Shown: positions 54,195 to 61,600 of the stretch, piece by piece
Position numbering within the stretch: the stretch's first letter is position 1
How the letters are laid out: each line of letters starts with the position of its first letter
NCBI GenBank assembly: GCA_003712055.1
Contig: RHLJ01000005.1
Span: forward strand, 294,105-358,104
DNA length: 64,000 nucleotides
Direction of reading: 5' to 3'
Origin: Balneola sp.
Lineage (GTDB): Bacteria > Bacteroidota > Rhodothermia > Balneolales > Balneolaceae
Made by a program: the position numbers and the translations under genes
The notes under the pieces: model-generated
Database searches by the model: none
What the model saw: the letters and a program-made list of their open reading frames with translations, nothing else
Told to the model about the DNA's origin: nothing

Positions 54195-56993
54195 ATGCCC
54201 ATAAGCAGACCAAAACCATTATTTAAAGTTGCCTCAGAGTTTAATGTGTCAACACAATCTATTGTAGACACACTGGCAGACAATGGCTTTACTGCGGCCA
54301 ATCGGCCTAACTTCAAAGTCACACCGGAGATGTATGACGCCCTGGATGGTGTATATGGTGAAGACAGAGCCAAAAGCCAGGATCACGAACGGGCAAAAGA
54401 AGAGTATGAGAGTCGCAGGAACCATATGCTGAATCAGCGGAATGAGAGTGTAACGCTCGATAACTTGCTGGAACCTATGGATGCCCTTGAACCTATTGAT
54501 GGCTCTGCTGGAGAAGTTAAAGATGCCGTTGAAGATGATTTGATTGCAGGGCTTGAGCCCCTTTCTGAGGATGAACCTGTTTTGGAACAGGTAGAAGAAC
54601 CTGTAGCTGAGGCAGAACCAGAACTAGAACCAGAGCCCGAATCTGAACCAGAAATTGAGCCAGTAGCCGAAATTGAGCCTGAAGAAGAGCCTGTTGCTGA
54701 AGCGGAGCCTGAAGTAGAAGTTGAAGAAGCTATTGCTGAAGCGGAAGAAGTAGAGGAGGAGCAAGAAGTAGAGGCTGAAGCCGGAGAAGATGAGTATGAA
54801 GAGGACGAAGTCGAAGAAACTCAAACTGAAGGCGGTAAGATAATACGTGGACGAGCACAGCAGCTTAAGGGCACTAAAGTACTTGGAAAAACAGCCTTTA
54901 CTAACGATTTAACCTCCGGTTCAAAAGTAAGGAAAAAGAGAAAGCGTAAAAAAGACCAACCTGGATTTGATGGGCAGGGTGACAATAAAAAACAAGCTCA
55001 GTCAAATCAGAAAGATCAAAAGAAAAAACCTAATCCAAAGAAGGAAAAACCTAAAGCCAAGCCAAAGGCTGAGGTTGATGTGGTAGATGTTGATCGTATG
55101 ATGCGCGAAACCCTCAAAAAAATGCAGGGGAACAGCACGGTTGGTAGCAAACGTGGAAAAAGACGTCGTCAGCGTAAAGAAGAGCGTGAAGAAGAGCAGT
55201 TACTTCAGCAGGAAATGCAAGAAATGGATTCCGGTTCTATTGAGGTAACCGAATTCATTACCGCAAACGACTTAGCCGAAGAACTCGAAGTAGGGGTAAA
55301 TGATATTATTTCGGCATGTATGAGTATTGGTTTGATGATTACCATTAATCAACGCCTTGATGCCGGAACCATAGAATTGGTAGCTAGTGAATTTGGCAAG
55401 GATGTGAAATTCATCGATGCTGAAGAACTTGTCGAAGACTTGGTCGTTGAAGAAGATGCCGAGGAAGATCTTAAACCACGCGCTCCAATTATTACAGTAA
55501 TGGGTCACGTTGATCATGGTAAAACCTCATTACTTGATTATGTTCGTGAGGCACGAGTAGCTGAAGGAGAAGCCGGAGGTATTACTCAGCACGTTGGTGC
55601 TTATGAAGTAGTTCATGATGGTAAGAAAATCACCTTCCTTGATACTCCGGGTCACGAGGCCTTTACCGCGATGCGTTCTCGTGGTGCTCAGGCAACCGAT
55701 ATTGTAATTCTTGTAGTTGCAGCCGATGATTCTGTGATGCCTCAAACCATTGAAGCTATAAACCACGCGAAAGCAGCCGGTGTGCCTATTGTTGTAGCAA
55801 TCAACAAAATGGATAAAGAAGGTGCTACCCCTGATAAGATCAAACAACAGCTTTCGGATCATGATGTAATTGTGGAAGAGTGGGGAGGTACTACTCAGTT
55901 TGCACTTGTTTCTGCAAAAACCGGGATGGGTATAGACGACCTACTCGAAAAGGTATTGATTGAAGCCGAACTACTTGACCTTAAAGCGAATCCTGATCGT
56001 AGAGCAGATGGTGTGGTACTTGAAGCTCGATTGGATAAAGGGAAAGGTATTGTTGCGAACATCTTGATTCAAAATGGTACGCTAAATGTGGGAGATGCTT
56101 TTGTGGCAGGCCCATGTTTTGGGCGAGTAAGAGCCATGGAAAACGATCTTGGAAAAAGAATTAAAGATGCAGGTCCAGCTACTCCGGTTCAGCTAACAGG
56201 TTTTGATGAAATGCCACAAGCTGGTGATAAAGTGGTAGTAGCCATTGATGAGAAAACGGCAAAAGAAGTAGCCAATCAACGTCAGCAAATTCGTCGAGAA
56301 CAAGCGCTCAGAAAAACCAAGCATATGACGCTTGATGATCTTTCCAGAAGACTTGCTCTTGGTGAAGTATCTGAACTTAATATCATCATCAAAGCTGATG
56401 TGGATGGTTCTATTGAGGCACTTTCCGGATCTCTGCAAAAGATTAGTACAGATGAAGTTGCGGTAAACATCATACACACTGGGGCAGGTGCAATTTCTGA
56501 ATCTGATGTGCTACTTGCTTCCGCTTCTGACGCTATCATTATTGGTTTCCAGGTACGTCCTACTGCACAAGCTCGTAAGCTTGCTGAGACTGAAGAAATT
56601 GATATCAGATTGTTCAGTGTTATCTACGATGCCGTGGATGAAGTTAGAGATGCCCTTGAGGGACTTCTTTCACCAGAGCTGAAAGAACAATTAATGGGTA
56701 TTGTAGATGTTCGTGAGATCTTTAAAGTTTCTAAAGTAGGTACTATTGCTGGTTGCTATGTATCAGAAGGAAAGATTGACCGAAACAACCCAATCCGTAT
56801 TATTCGGGAAGGTGTGGTAATTTATGACGGAGCAATTGGAGCTTTAAAACGTTTCAAAGATGACGTTAAGGAAGTGACTTCAGGTTATGAGTGCGGTATC
56901 TCGATTCAAAATTACAATGATATCAAAGTTGGCGATTCCTTCGAGAGCTACAAGATTACCGAAGAGAAACGTACACTCGAGGATATTAATTAA
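54195..56993 (+). CDS. infB: Translation initiation factor IF-2
   Basis: 932 residues. An IF2-N module (LFKVASEFNVSTQSIVDTL) is followed by a Glu/Pro/Val-rich acidic linker (about 110-220), a Lys-rich stretch (about 245-290), a second IF2-N-like module near 352, and the GTPase domain from about 430: G1 GHVDHGKTS, G3 DTPGHEAF, G4 NKMD, then domains II-IV. It brings initiator tRNA to the 30S subunit. The long charged linker is typical of this group. Confidence 0.98.
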   Translation: MPISRPKPLFKVASEFNVSTQSIVDTLADNGFTAANRPNFKVTPEMYDALDGVYGEDRAKSQDHERAKEEYESRRNHMLNQRNESVTLDNLLEPMDALEPIDGSAGEVKDAVEDDLIAGLEPLSEDEPVLEQVEEPVAEAEPELEPEPESEPEIEPVAEIEPEEEPVAEAEPEVEVEEAIAEAEEVEEEQEVEAEAGEDEYEEDEVEETQTEGGKIIRGRAQQLKGTKVLGKTAFTNDLTSGSKVRKKRKRKKDQPGFDGQGDNKKQAQSNQKDQKKKPNPKKEKPKAKPKAEVDVVDVDRMMRETLKKMQGNSTVGSKRGKRRRQRKEEREEEQLLQQEMQEMDSGSIEVTEFITANDLAEELEVGVNDIISACMSIGLMITINQRLDAGTIELVASEFGKDVKFIDAEELVEDLVVEEDAEEDLKPRAPIITVMGHVDHGKTSLLDYVREARVAEGEAGGITQHVGAYEVVHDGKKITFLDTPGHEAFTAMRSRGAQATDIVILVVAADDSVMPQTIEAINHAKAAGVPIVVAINKMDKEGATPDKIKQQLSDHDVIVEEWGGTTQFALVSAKTGMGIDDLLEKVLIEAELLDLKANPDRRADGVVLEARLDKGKGIVANILIQNGTLNVGDAFVAGPCFGRVRAMENDLGKRIKDAGPATPVQLTGFDEMPQAGDKVVVAIDEKTAKEVANQRQQIRREQALRKTKHMTLDDLSRRLALGEVSELNIIIKADVDGSIEALSGSLQKISTDEVAVNIIHTGAGAISESDVLLASASDAIIIGFQVRPTAQARKLAETEEIDIRLFSVIYDAVDEVRDALEGLLSPELKEQLMGIVDVREIFKVSKVGTIAGCYVSEGKIDRNNPIRIIREGVVIYDGAIGALKRFKDDVKEVTSGYECGISIQNYNDIKVGDSFESYKITEEKRTLEDIN

Positions 56994-57014
56994 CTCACTT
57001 TTTAATTAACCATC

Positions 57015-57389
57015 ATGAGCTTTAGAGTAGAGCGATTAGGCGCATTACTTAAAAAGGACATTGGTGAAATCATCCAGAGAGAATTTCAGCCAGATGGGAC
57101 TTTTGTAACGGTTACCAATGTGCGTGTTACTCCCGATTTATCGATCGCAAAAGTATACCTAAGCGTATTTGCTCCGGGTAGGGATGACCAGGTGGTGTAT
57201 GAATTTATTGATGAGCAGGTACCAGCAATACGACATAAATTGGCTGGTAAAATCAGAAACCAGGTTCGGAAAATCCCTGAACTTCATTTCTACGCTGACG
57301 ATACTTCCGAATATGTTAATAAGATGGAAGAGCTGTTCAAAAAAGTAGATAGCCAGCCTAAAGCTCCAACCGAAGATTCTGAGGAATAA
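57015..57389 (+). CDS. rbfA: Ribosome-binding factor A
   Basis: 124 residues, KH-type fold. RVERLGALLKKDIGEIIQRE at the start and VRVTPDLSIAKVYLSVF are typical, with the IRHKLAGKIRNQVRKIPELHF helix. It binds the 30S subunit during late 16S maturation and cold adaptation. Its stop overlaps the truB start (TAATG). Confidence 0.96.
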   Translation: MSFRVERLGALLKKDIGEIIQREFQPDGTFVTVTNVRVTPDLSIAKVYLSVFAPGRDDQVVYEFIDEQVPAIRHKLAGKIRNQVRKIPELHFYADDTSEYVNKMEELFKKVDSQPKAPTEDSEE

Positions 57390-58126
57390 TGGCGAAGCCA
57401 CTTCCTATTGAGTCTATTCCTGTTTTTTCTAAGAAAAACCTTCCATTTCCGGATTTTGATTTTAACACCGGTGCTATTGTTCTTGTCTATAAAGAAAAAG
57501 ACTGGACCAGTTTTGATGCTGTTAAATATACAAGAGGAAGACTTAATACCAGGAAAGTAGGGCATGCGGGAACCTTAGACCCTGCTGCTACAGGTTTGTT
57601 GATTCTTTGTGCTGGTAAAGCAACCAAATCCATTTCCAAAATCCAGGAAATGCCCAAAACCTATATAGGAGAAATAACATTTGGAGGGTCGACTCCCAGT
57701 TATGACGGAGAGTCTGAGGTGAATGAAGAAGCTCCTTTTGAACACATCACGCTAGAAGGAATTACATCTATATTGGAAGAAAAGTTTGATGGAGAGATAC
57801 AGCAGGTTCCTCCAATGTATTCCGCGTTAAAAAGAGATGGTAAAAAGCTGTATGAGCTCGCAAGAAGGGGGAAAGAAATAGAACTGGAACCCAGACCTGT
57901 TACCATACATAATATTGAGATTCTGGATTTCGAACTTCCTAAACTCCGTTTAAGGATTACATGCAGTAAAGGGACCTACATACGTTCCATAGCTCATGAT
58001 TTAGGACTAGCTCTTGACTCAAGGGCATATTTATCTGCATTGGAACGTACGGGAATTGGTATGTATTCTTCTGATGACGCTTTAACTCCACATGAGATTA
58101 ACTCTTTGATGAGGTCGGATGGCTAG
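57389..58126 (+). CDS. truB: tRNA pseudouridine(55) synthase
   Basis: 245 residues. It makes pseudouridine 55 in the T-loop of tRNAs. The catalytic Asp64 lies in GHAGTLDPAATGLL, with KTYIGEITFGGSTPSYD, QVPPMYSALKRDGKKLYELAR and CSKGTYIRSIAHDLG following. The enzyme is short at the C-terminus, without a PUA domain. Overlaps rbfA by one base and ribF by eight. Confidence 0.96.
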   Translation: MAKPLPIESIPVFSKKNLPFPDFDFNTGAIVLVYKEKDWTSFDAVKYTRGRLNTRKVGHAGTLDPAATGLLILCAGKATKSISKIQEMPKTYIGEITFGGSTPSYDGESEVNEEAPFEHITLEGITSILEEKFDGEIQQVPPMYSALKRDGKKLYELARRGKEIELEPRPVTIHNIEILDFELPKLRLRITCSKGTYIRSIAHDLGLALDSRAYLSALERTGIGMYSSDDALTPHEINSLMRSDG

Positions 58127-59048
58127 ACTTGTACACTTAAAAGATATTGATCATAACCCCAACACTGTGGTAACAGTGGGCACCTTTGATGGTGTACATG
58201 AAGGGCATCGAGCTTTAATGGAAGCAGTAGTTGAGAAAGCAAAAAAACGTGATGCCAGAAGTGTTGTCGTTACATTTGACCCTCATCCCAGAACGATTAT
58301 TAGTACAAGGGGTGAGAGTATTAAACTACTTACATCCTTAGAAGAAAGAGCTGAGATTCTGGAAAGCTTTGGAATCGATATACTGTTAGTAATTCCTTTC
58401 ACAAGAGATTTTTCTCTTCTTAGCTCTGAGGAATTCGTAAAAGATATCATCTATCAAAAAGTAGGGATTAGTGAGTTTGTAATTGGCTATGACCATCATT
58501 TTGGGAGAGATCGGTCAGGCACTATTGAAACGCTCGAAAAACTTGCATCACGTATTGCATTTGATGTACATGTAGTATCGAAAAGAGAGATGGGAGACAT
58601 TACCATCAGTAGTACGGTTATCAGAAAAGAGCTACTGGAAAATGGAGATATTGGAACGGCTACCAAATTACTTGGAAGGCCTTACTTTTTGAATGGGGTG
58701 GTAATTCATGGTGATGAACGAGGTCGGTTAATAGGATTTCCAACTGCAAATTTACAACCCCAGCACAAGGATAAGATCATTCCAAAAAATGGTATTTATG
58801 CCGTAAAAGTCAGAGTAGATGAAGAAAGGTATGGGGGAATGATGAACATTGGAATAAGACCAACATTCGACGGGAGTACCAAAACTTTGGAAGTGAATAT
58901 TTTCGACTTTAAAGAAAGTATTTATGGAAAGACAATTCAGATTCAGTTTATATCCCGAATTCGTGACGAAAAGAAGTTCGATGGAGCAGAAGAATTAGCT
59001 GCACAACTTGAAGAAGATAAGTTGAGTGCTAAACGTATGTTGGGCTAG
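58119..59048 (+). CDS. ribF: Bifunctional riboflavin kinase / FAD synthetase
   Basis: 309 residues. The N-terminal adenylyltransferase has the HxGH-type GTFDGVHEGHRAL (21-33), TFDPHPRTI and ISSTVIRKELLENGDI; the C-terminal flavokinase has GRLIGFPTANLQP and IRPTFDGSTKTLEVNIFDF. It makes FMN and then FAD from riboflavin. Starts inside the end of truB. In many relatives rpsO follows directly; here a 2 kb insert intervenes. Confidence 0.97.
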   Translation: MARLVHLKDIDHNPNTVVTVGTFDGVHEGHRALMEAVVEKAKKRDARSVVVTFDPHPRTIISTRGESIKLLTSLEERAEILESFGIDILLVIPFTRDFSLLSSEEFVKDIIYQKVGISEFVIGYDHHFGRDRSGTIETLEKLASRIAFDVHVVSKREMGDITISSTVIRKELLENGDIGTATKLLGRPYFLNGVVIHGDERGRLIGFPTANLQPQHKDKIIPKNGIYAVKVRVDEERYGGMMNIGIRPTFDGSTKTLEVNIFDFKESIYGKTIQIQFISRIRDEKKFDGAEELAAQLEEDKLSAKRMLG

Positions 59049-59072
59049 GTTATTAGTATTCTTCCAGGTCGT

Positions 59073-59124
59073 AATGAGTAAATAATTTATGCCATTGATC
59101 CATTGTCGCTTTAGCCTAAAAAGC
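59073..59124 (+). repeat. 52-bp direct repeat, left copy (after ribF)
   Basis: 46 of 52 bases match 61112-61163 at a constant spacing of 2,039 bases. The last 24 bases (starting CATTGTCGCTTTAGCC) are identical. The left copy keeps the TTG of the rpsO promoter but not its -7 box; it runs on into TTTTAAAAAAAACAGG. The rest of the 272-base space between ribF and the next gene is AT-rich with no clear gene. Confidence 0.85.
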
Positions 59125-59320
59125 TTTTAAAAAAAACAGGCAGGCTTTAATTGTTATTCTATAAATACCTGCGCATTAAAGAAATTTACATCTTAACATA
59201 AAATAATTAGTCAAGTATACTCTAAGTATAATTTAGTTTATACGATCAGCATATCTTTATTAGTTTTTATAAAGAAAATAAGTTACTGTTTATTGCCAAT
59301 ATTAATTAAATAGTAGAGAT

Positions 59321-59521
59321 ATGATTAAACTACTTATATTAGTTTTCTCAATTTTCATAGGCTCCTTGATGTCAGAGAGTAATAGTGAGAATACAAAAAC
59401 CCTTATGGATCCCTATGTTTCTTGTTCAGGAGATCAAACTGTTACATGCATGGCTATTCATCTTCCTGATGGAAATAAAGTGCTTGTAAAAGGAGATAAA
59501 AAAACAATATGGTATGATTAA
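59321..59521 (+). CDS. Small secreted two-cysteine peptide
   Basis: 66 residues. A hydrophobic N-terminus (MIKLLILVFSIFIGSLM) is a likely signal peptide. The mature part has only Cys35 and Cys43 (SCSGDQTVTC), enough for one small disulfide loop, and ends KKTIWYD. I do not recognise the family. Position next to a BF3164-like propeller recalls the NVEALA-type peptides of Bacteroidota, but no NVEALA motif is seen. A strong terminator follows at once. Confidence 0.65.
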   Translation: MIKLLILVFSIFIGSLMSESNSENTKTLMDPYVSCSGDQTVTCMAIHLPDGNKVLVKGDKKTIWYD

Positions 59522-59522
59522 T

Positions 59523-59550
59523 AAATAGCCTTCTTCGGAAGGCTATTTTT
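59523..59550 (+). terminator. Strong terminator with a TTCG tetraloop after the small peptide gene
   Basis: AAATAGCCTTC (59523-59533) pairs perfectly with GAAGGCTATTT (59538-59548) around a TTCG loop, then T residues. It begins two bases after the stop. It should make the peptide mRNA much more abundant than read-through into the propeller gene 21 bases further on. Confidence 0.85.
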
Positions 59551-59570
59551 GTTGAATAATTTTATTTCTC

Positions 59571-60551
59571 ATGAAGAATATAGCATTATCAATAAGTGTA
59601 ATACTTTTATTAACAAATGATCTTAATGGGCAATCACTGAAGCTAAAAGAATTAAATCTTGGGCTTAAAGAAGGCTATAATTACGGTTTTTATTCCATTA
59701 ACGATAACCACTTAGTTTATGCTGAAAGCTATACAAACACTGTGTACGTTTTTGACGTAGATAAAAATGAGTTAATCCACGAGTTAAAAATATCCAAAGG
59801 AAGGGGGCCAAACGAGCTAAATGGCATACAAGCCGCAATTTATATTGAGGGAAGAATATATCTTGGCGAAGAAAATGAATTTAAAATCTTAATGTATAAC
59901 ACTTTAGAGGGTACTTATGAGAGCATTGTCAATAGATATATTTCTCCTTCCAGTTTTATGAACTATAAAAAAAGGTTAATAATAGAAAATGGTATAGCAT
60001 CTAAATCATTATTTATTGATGCAGGATTACCAATTAATAAAAACCCCGATATAAAAGAATTCGATTTTTCCCCTATTGATTTACTATCTGAATTTGAACA
60101 CTTTTTTTTTAAGGAAGGGACCCAGGTTGTCATTGGGGATAAAATGATATTTAGCGCTATGTATAAACCTGATTTATATGTATTCGATATTCCGTCTTCA
60201 ACATTTGTAGAAAAAATTTCTTTTGATGTTGGTTCAGTTTCTATGCCTAAAACTGTTGAATCTGGGGGTGCAACGTTTATACTTTCCCCGGATGATCCTG
60301 ATATAAAAACTAACGGTGTGGGTTATGTAGATGAATTGAGCGAAGACCATATCATTCTATTATCTACGGGTAAGGGCTCGGAAAGGAAGTATAGCTTAAA
60401 TGAAATTCTGATTTATGACTATAAAAGAGAGAAAGTAGTTGCAAAATATAGTTTAGGCTTTAAAGCAAGAAACATAATTTCTGGTGATGGTAAGTCTGTT
60501 CTATTTGATCCTGCAAATATGAAATCTTATTTGGTTCAAATTGAAGATTAA
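59571..60551 (+). CDS. Exported 6-bladed beta-propeller protein (BF3164/TolB-like)
   Basis: 326 residues, signal peptide ending near NDLNGQS. Blade-like repeats include VYVFDVDKNELIHELK, the SKGRGPNEL motif common in 6-bladed propellers of Bacteroidota, and RIYLGEENEFKILMYN. The second half has DKMIFSAMYKPDLYVFD. Function unknown; family members are surface or periplasmic. Markedly AT-rich against ribF and pnp. The next gene's TTG start lies within its last codons. Confidence 0.75.
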   Translation: MKNIALSISVILLLTNDLNGQSLKLKELNLGLKEGYNYGFYSINDNHLVYAESYTNTVYVFDVDKNELIHELKISKGRGPNELNGIQAAIYIEGRIYLGEENEFKILMYNTLEGTYESIVNRYISPSSFMNYKKRLIIENGIASKSLFIDAGLPINKNPDIKEFDFSPIDLLSEFEHFFFKEGTQVVIGDKMIFSAMYKPDLYVFDIPSSTFVEKISFDVGSVSMPKTVESGGATFILSPDDPDIKTNGVGYVDELSEDHIILLSTGKGSERKYSLNEILIYDYKREKVVAKYSLGFKARNIISGDGKSVLFDPANMKSYLVQIED

Positions 60552-61056
60552 TAGTTCCATATTTTTTTTACTCTTTGTAGTATTATTTCTTGTTTTTTTT
60601 CTAATAAGAAGTCTTATTTCAAACAATGTTGAAGGAGGTTTTTATCAACTCGATTATTTAGGTGTAGAAAAAATAGATCTTTCATCCTTAAACATAGAAG
60701 TAAATGGTCCGCATTTACTTACAGTAATTTATGAAGGTTCGTGTGGTAATAGTGTATCAGAAGAAGTAGGTATTCTGAACAAAAAAATGGACAGCTTTAA
60801 AGATAACTATACAGTTATTTATGTGGGGCAGCATGCTGATTATCTAAACAATTTAGGAGCAAAGTTTCCATATGAAATTATAACTCTACGTGAAACAGAA
60901 GAAGTTTTTGGAACTTTATTGATCCCAAGAAATCCTATGTCTTTTCTTTTTGATGAAAACTTTGTGTTAGATGTAAGAGTTGTGAATGTTGAGAAGCCTA
61001 TGTCTCATAAGTTAACTAAGGCTTTTTATGAAATGGCCGAAGAATTTGTTCTATAG
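60541..61056 (+). CDS. Membrane-anchored thioredoxin-like protein with a single cysteine
   Basis: 171 residues from a TTG at 60541, overlapping the propeller gene by 11 bases. One N-terminal membrane helix (SSIFFLLFVVLFLVFFLI), then a thioredoxin/AhpC-like core: LLTVIYEGSCGNSVSEEVGIL with Cys68, NYTVIYVGQHADYL, and NPMSFLFDENFVL near the end. The usual CxxC is reduced to one Cys, so reductase activity is doubtful. Fold assignment is by pattern and is moderate. Confidence 0.65.
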   Translation: MKINSSIFFLLFVVLFLVFFLIRSLISNNVEGGFYQLDYLGVEKIDLSSLNIEVNGPHLLTVIYEGSCGNSVSEEVGILNKKMDSFKDNYTVIYVGQHADYLNNLGAKFPYEIITLRETEEVFGTLLIPRNPMSFLFDENFVLDVRVVNVEKPMSHKLTKAFYEMAEEFVL

Positions 61057-61111
61057 ATAAACCATCGGAGATATAAATCAACAACAGATTTGCAAACAGC
61101 TGCTAAGCTTA

Positions 61112-61163
61112 AATGACTAAATATTTTATAACACTGATGCATTGTCGCTTTAGCCTAAAAAGC
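61112..61163 (+). repeat. 52-bp direct repeat, right copy (before rpsO)
   Basis: Partner of 59073-59124 with six mismatches, all in its first 28 bases. This copy includes the TTG of the rpsO promoter and is followed by the -7 box, so it looks like the original. Confidence 0.85.
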
Positions 61164-61172
61164 GTATCTTTC
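61142..61172 (+). promoter_or_regulatory. Promoter of rpsO (Bacteroidota type)
   Basis: TTG at 61142-61144, 20 bases, TATCTTTC at 61165-61172, one base off TAnnTTTG. The start of transcription would fall near 61178, within the 14-base palindrome TTAAATCGATTTAA (61178-61191). Confidence 0.65.
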
Positions 61173-61212
61173 GCGTCTTAAATCGATTTAAAGTTATAAC
61201 TATAATATTGTA

Positions 61213-61482
61213 ATGAGCATTACAGCAGACGAAAAGAAAGATATTTTCAAGAAGTTTGGCGGAGACGCTGCCAACACCGGTACTACTGAGGGGCAAATAG
61301 CATTATTTACTCATAGAATTAATCATCTAACAGAGCACCTCAAAGAAAACCAAAAAGATCACGCATCTCGCCGTGGTTTATTAAAACTCGTTGGGAAAAG
61401 ACGACGTCTCCTTAACTACCTAATGAAAAACGATATTCAGAAATACAGAGAACTTATCAAAGAACTCGGTATTCGTAAATAA
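61213..61482 (+). CDS. rpsO: 30S ribosomal protein S15
   Basis: 89 residues, standard length. The family pattern is complete: [36 protein letters not shown], then [12 protein letters not shown]. It binds 16S rRNA early in assembly and often represses its own mRNA. A terminator follows, then pnp. Confidence 0.98.
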   Translation: MSITADEKKDIFKKFGGDAANTGTTEGQIALFTHRINHLTEHLKENQKDHASRRGLLKLVGKRRRLLNYLMKNDIQKYRELIKELGIRK

Positions 61483-61485
61483 TTT

Positions 61486-61514
61486 AAAGGCTCCAGCTTC
61501 TACGGAGCCTTTTT
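61486..61514 (+). terminator. Terminator or attenuator between rpsO and pnp
   Basis: AAAGGCTCC (61486-61494) pairs with GGAGCCTTT (61504-61512) around nine bases, ending in a short T run. In this position it would let some transcripts continue into pnp. Confidence 0.85.
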
Positions 61515-61600
61515 CAATTCTCCCCATCTCTTTTTTTAAAACTAACCAACCAATCTTAATTGATGGGGACAAAGCAGAAAACAAATAAAACAATAAATAA

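Noticed and set aside
59049..59320. tRNA, small RNA or attachment site in the ribF downstream gap
   Set aside because: No cloverleaf or CCA end is visible, and no integrase lies nearby; only the 52-bp repeat is supported.
59321..59521. Calling the small peptide an NVEALA family member
   Set aside because: The context fits, but the NVEALA motif is absent and the cysteine pattern differs, so it is left unnamed.
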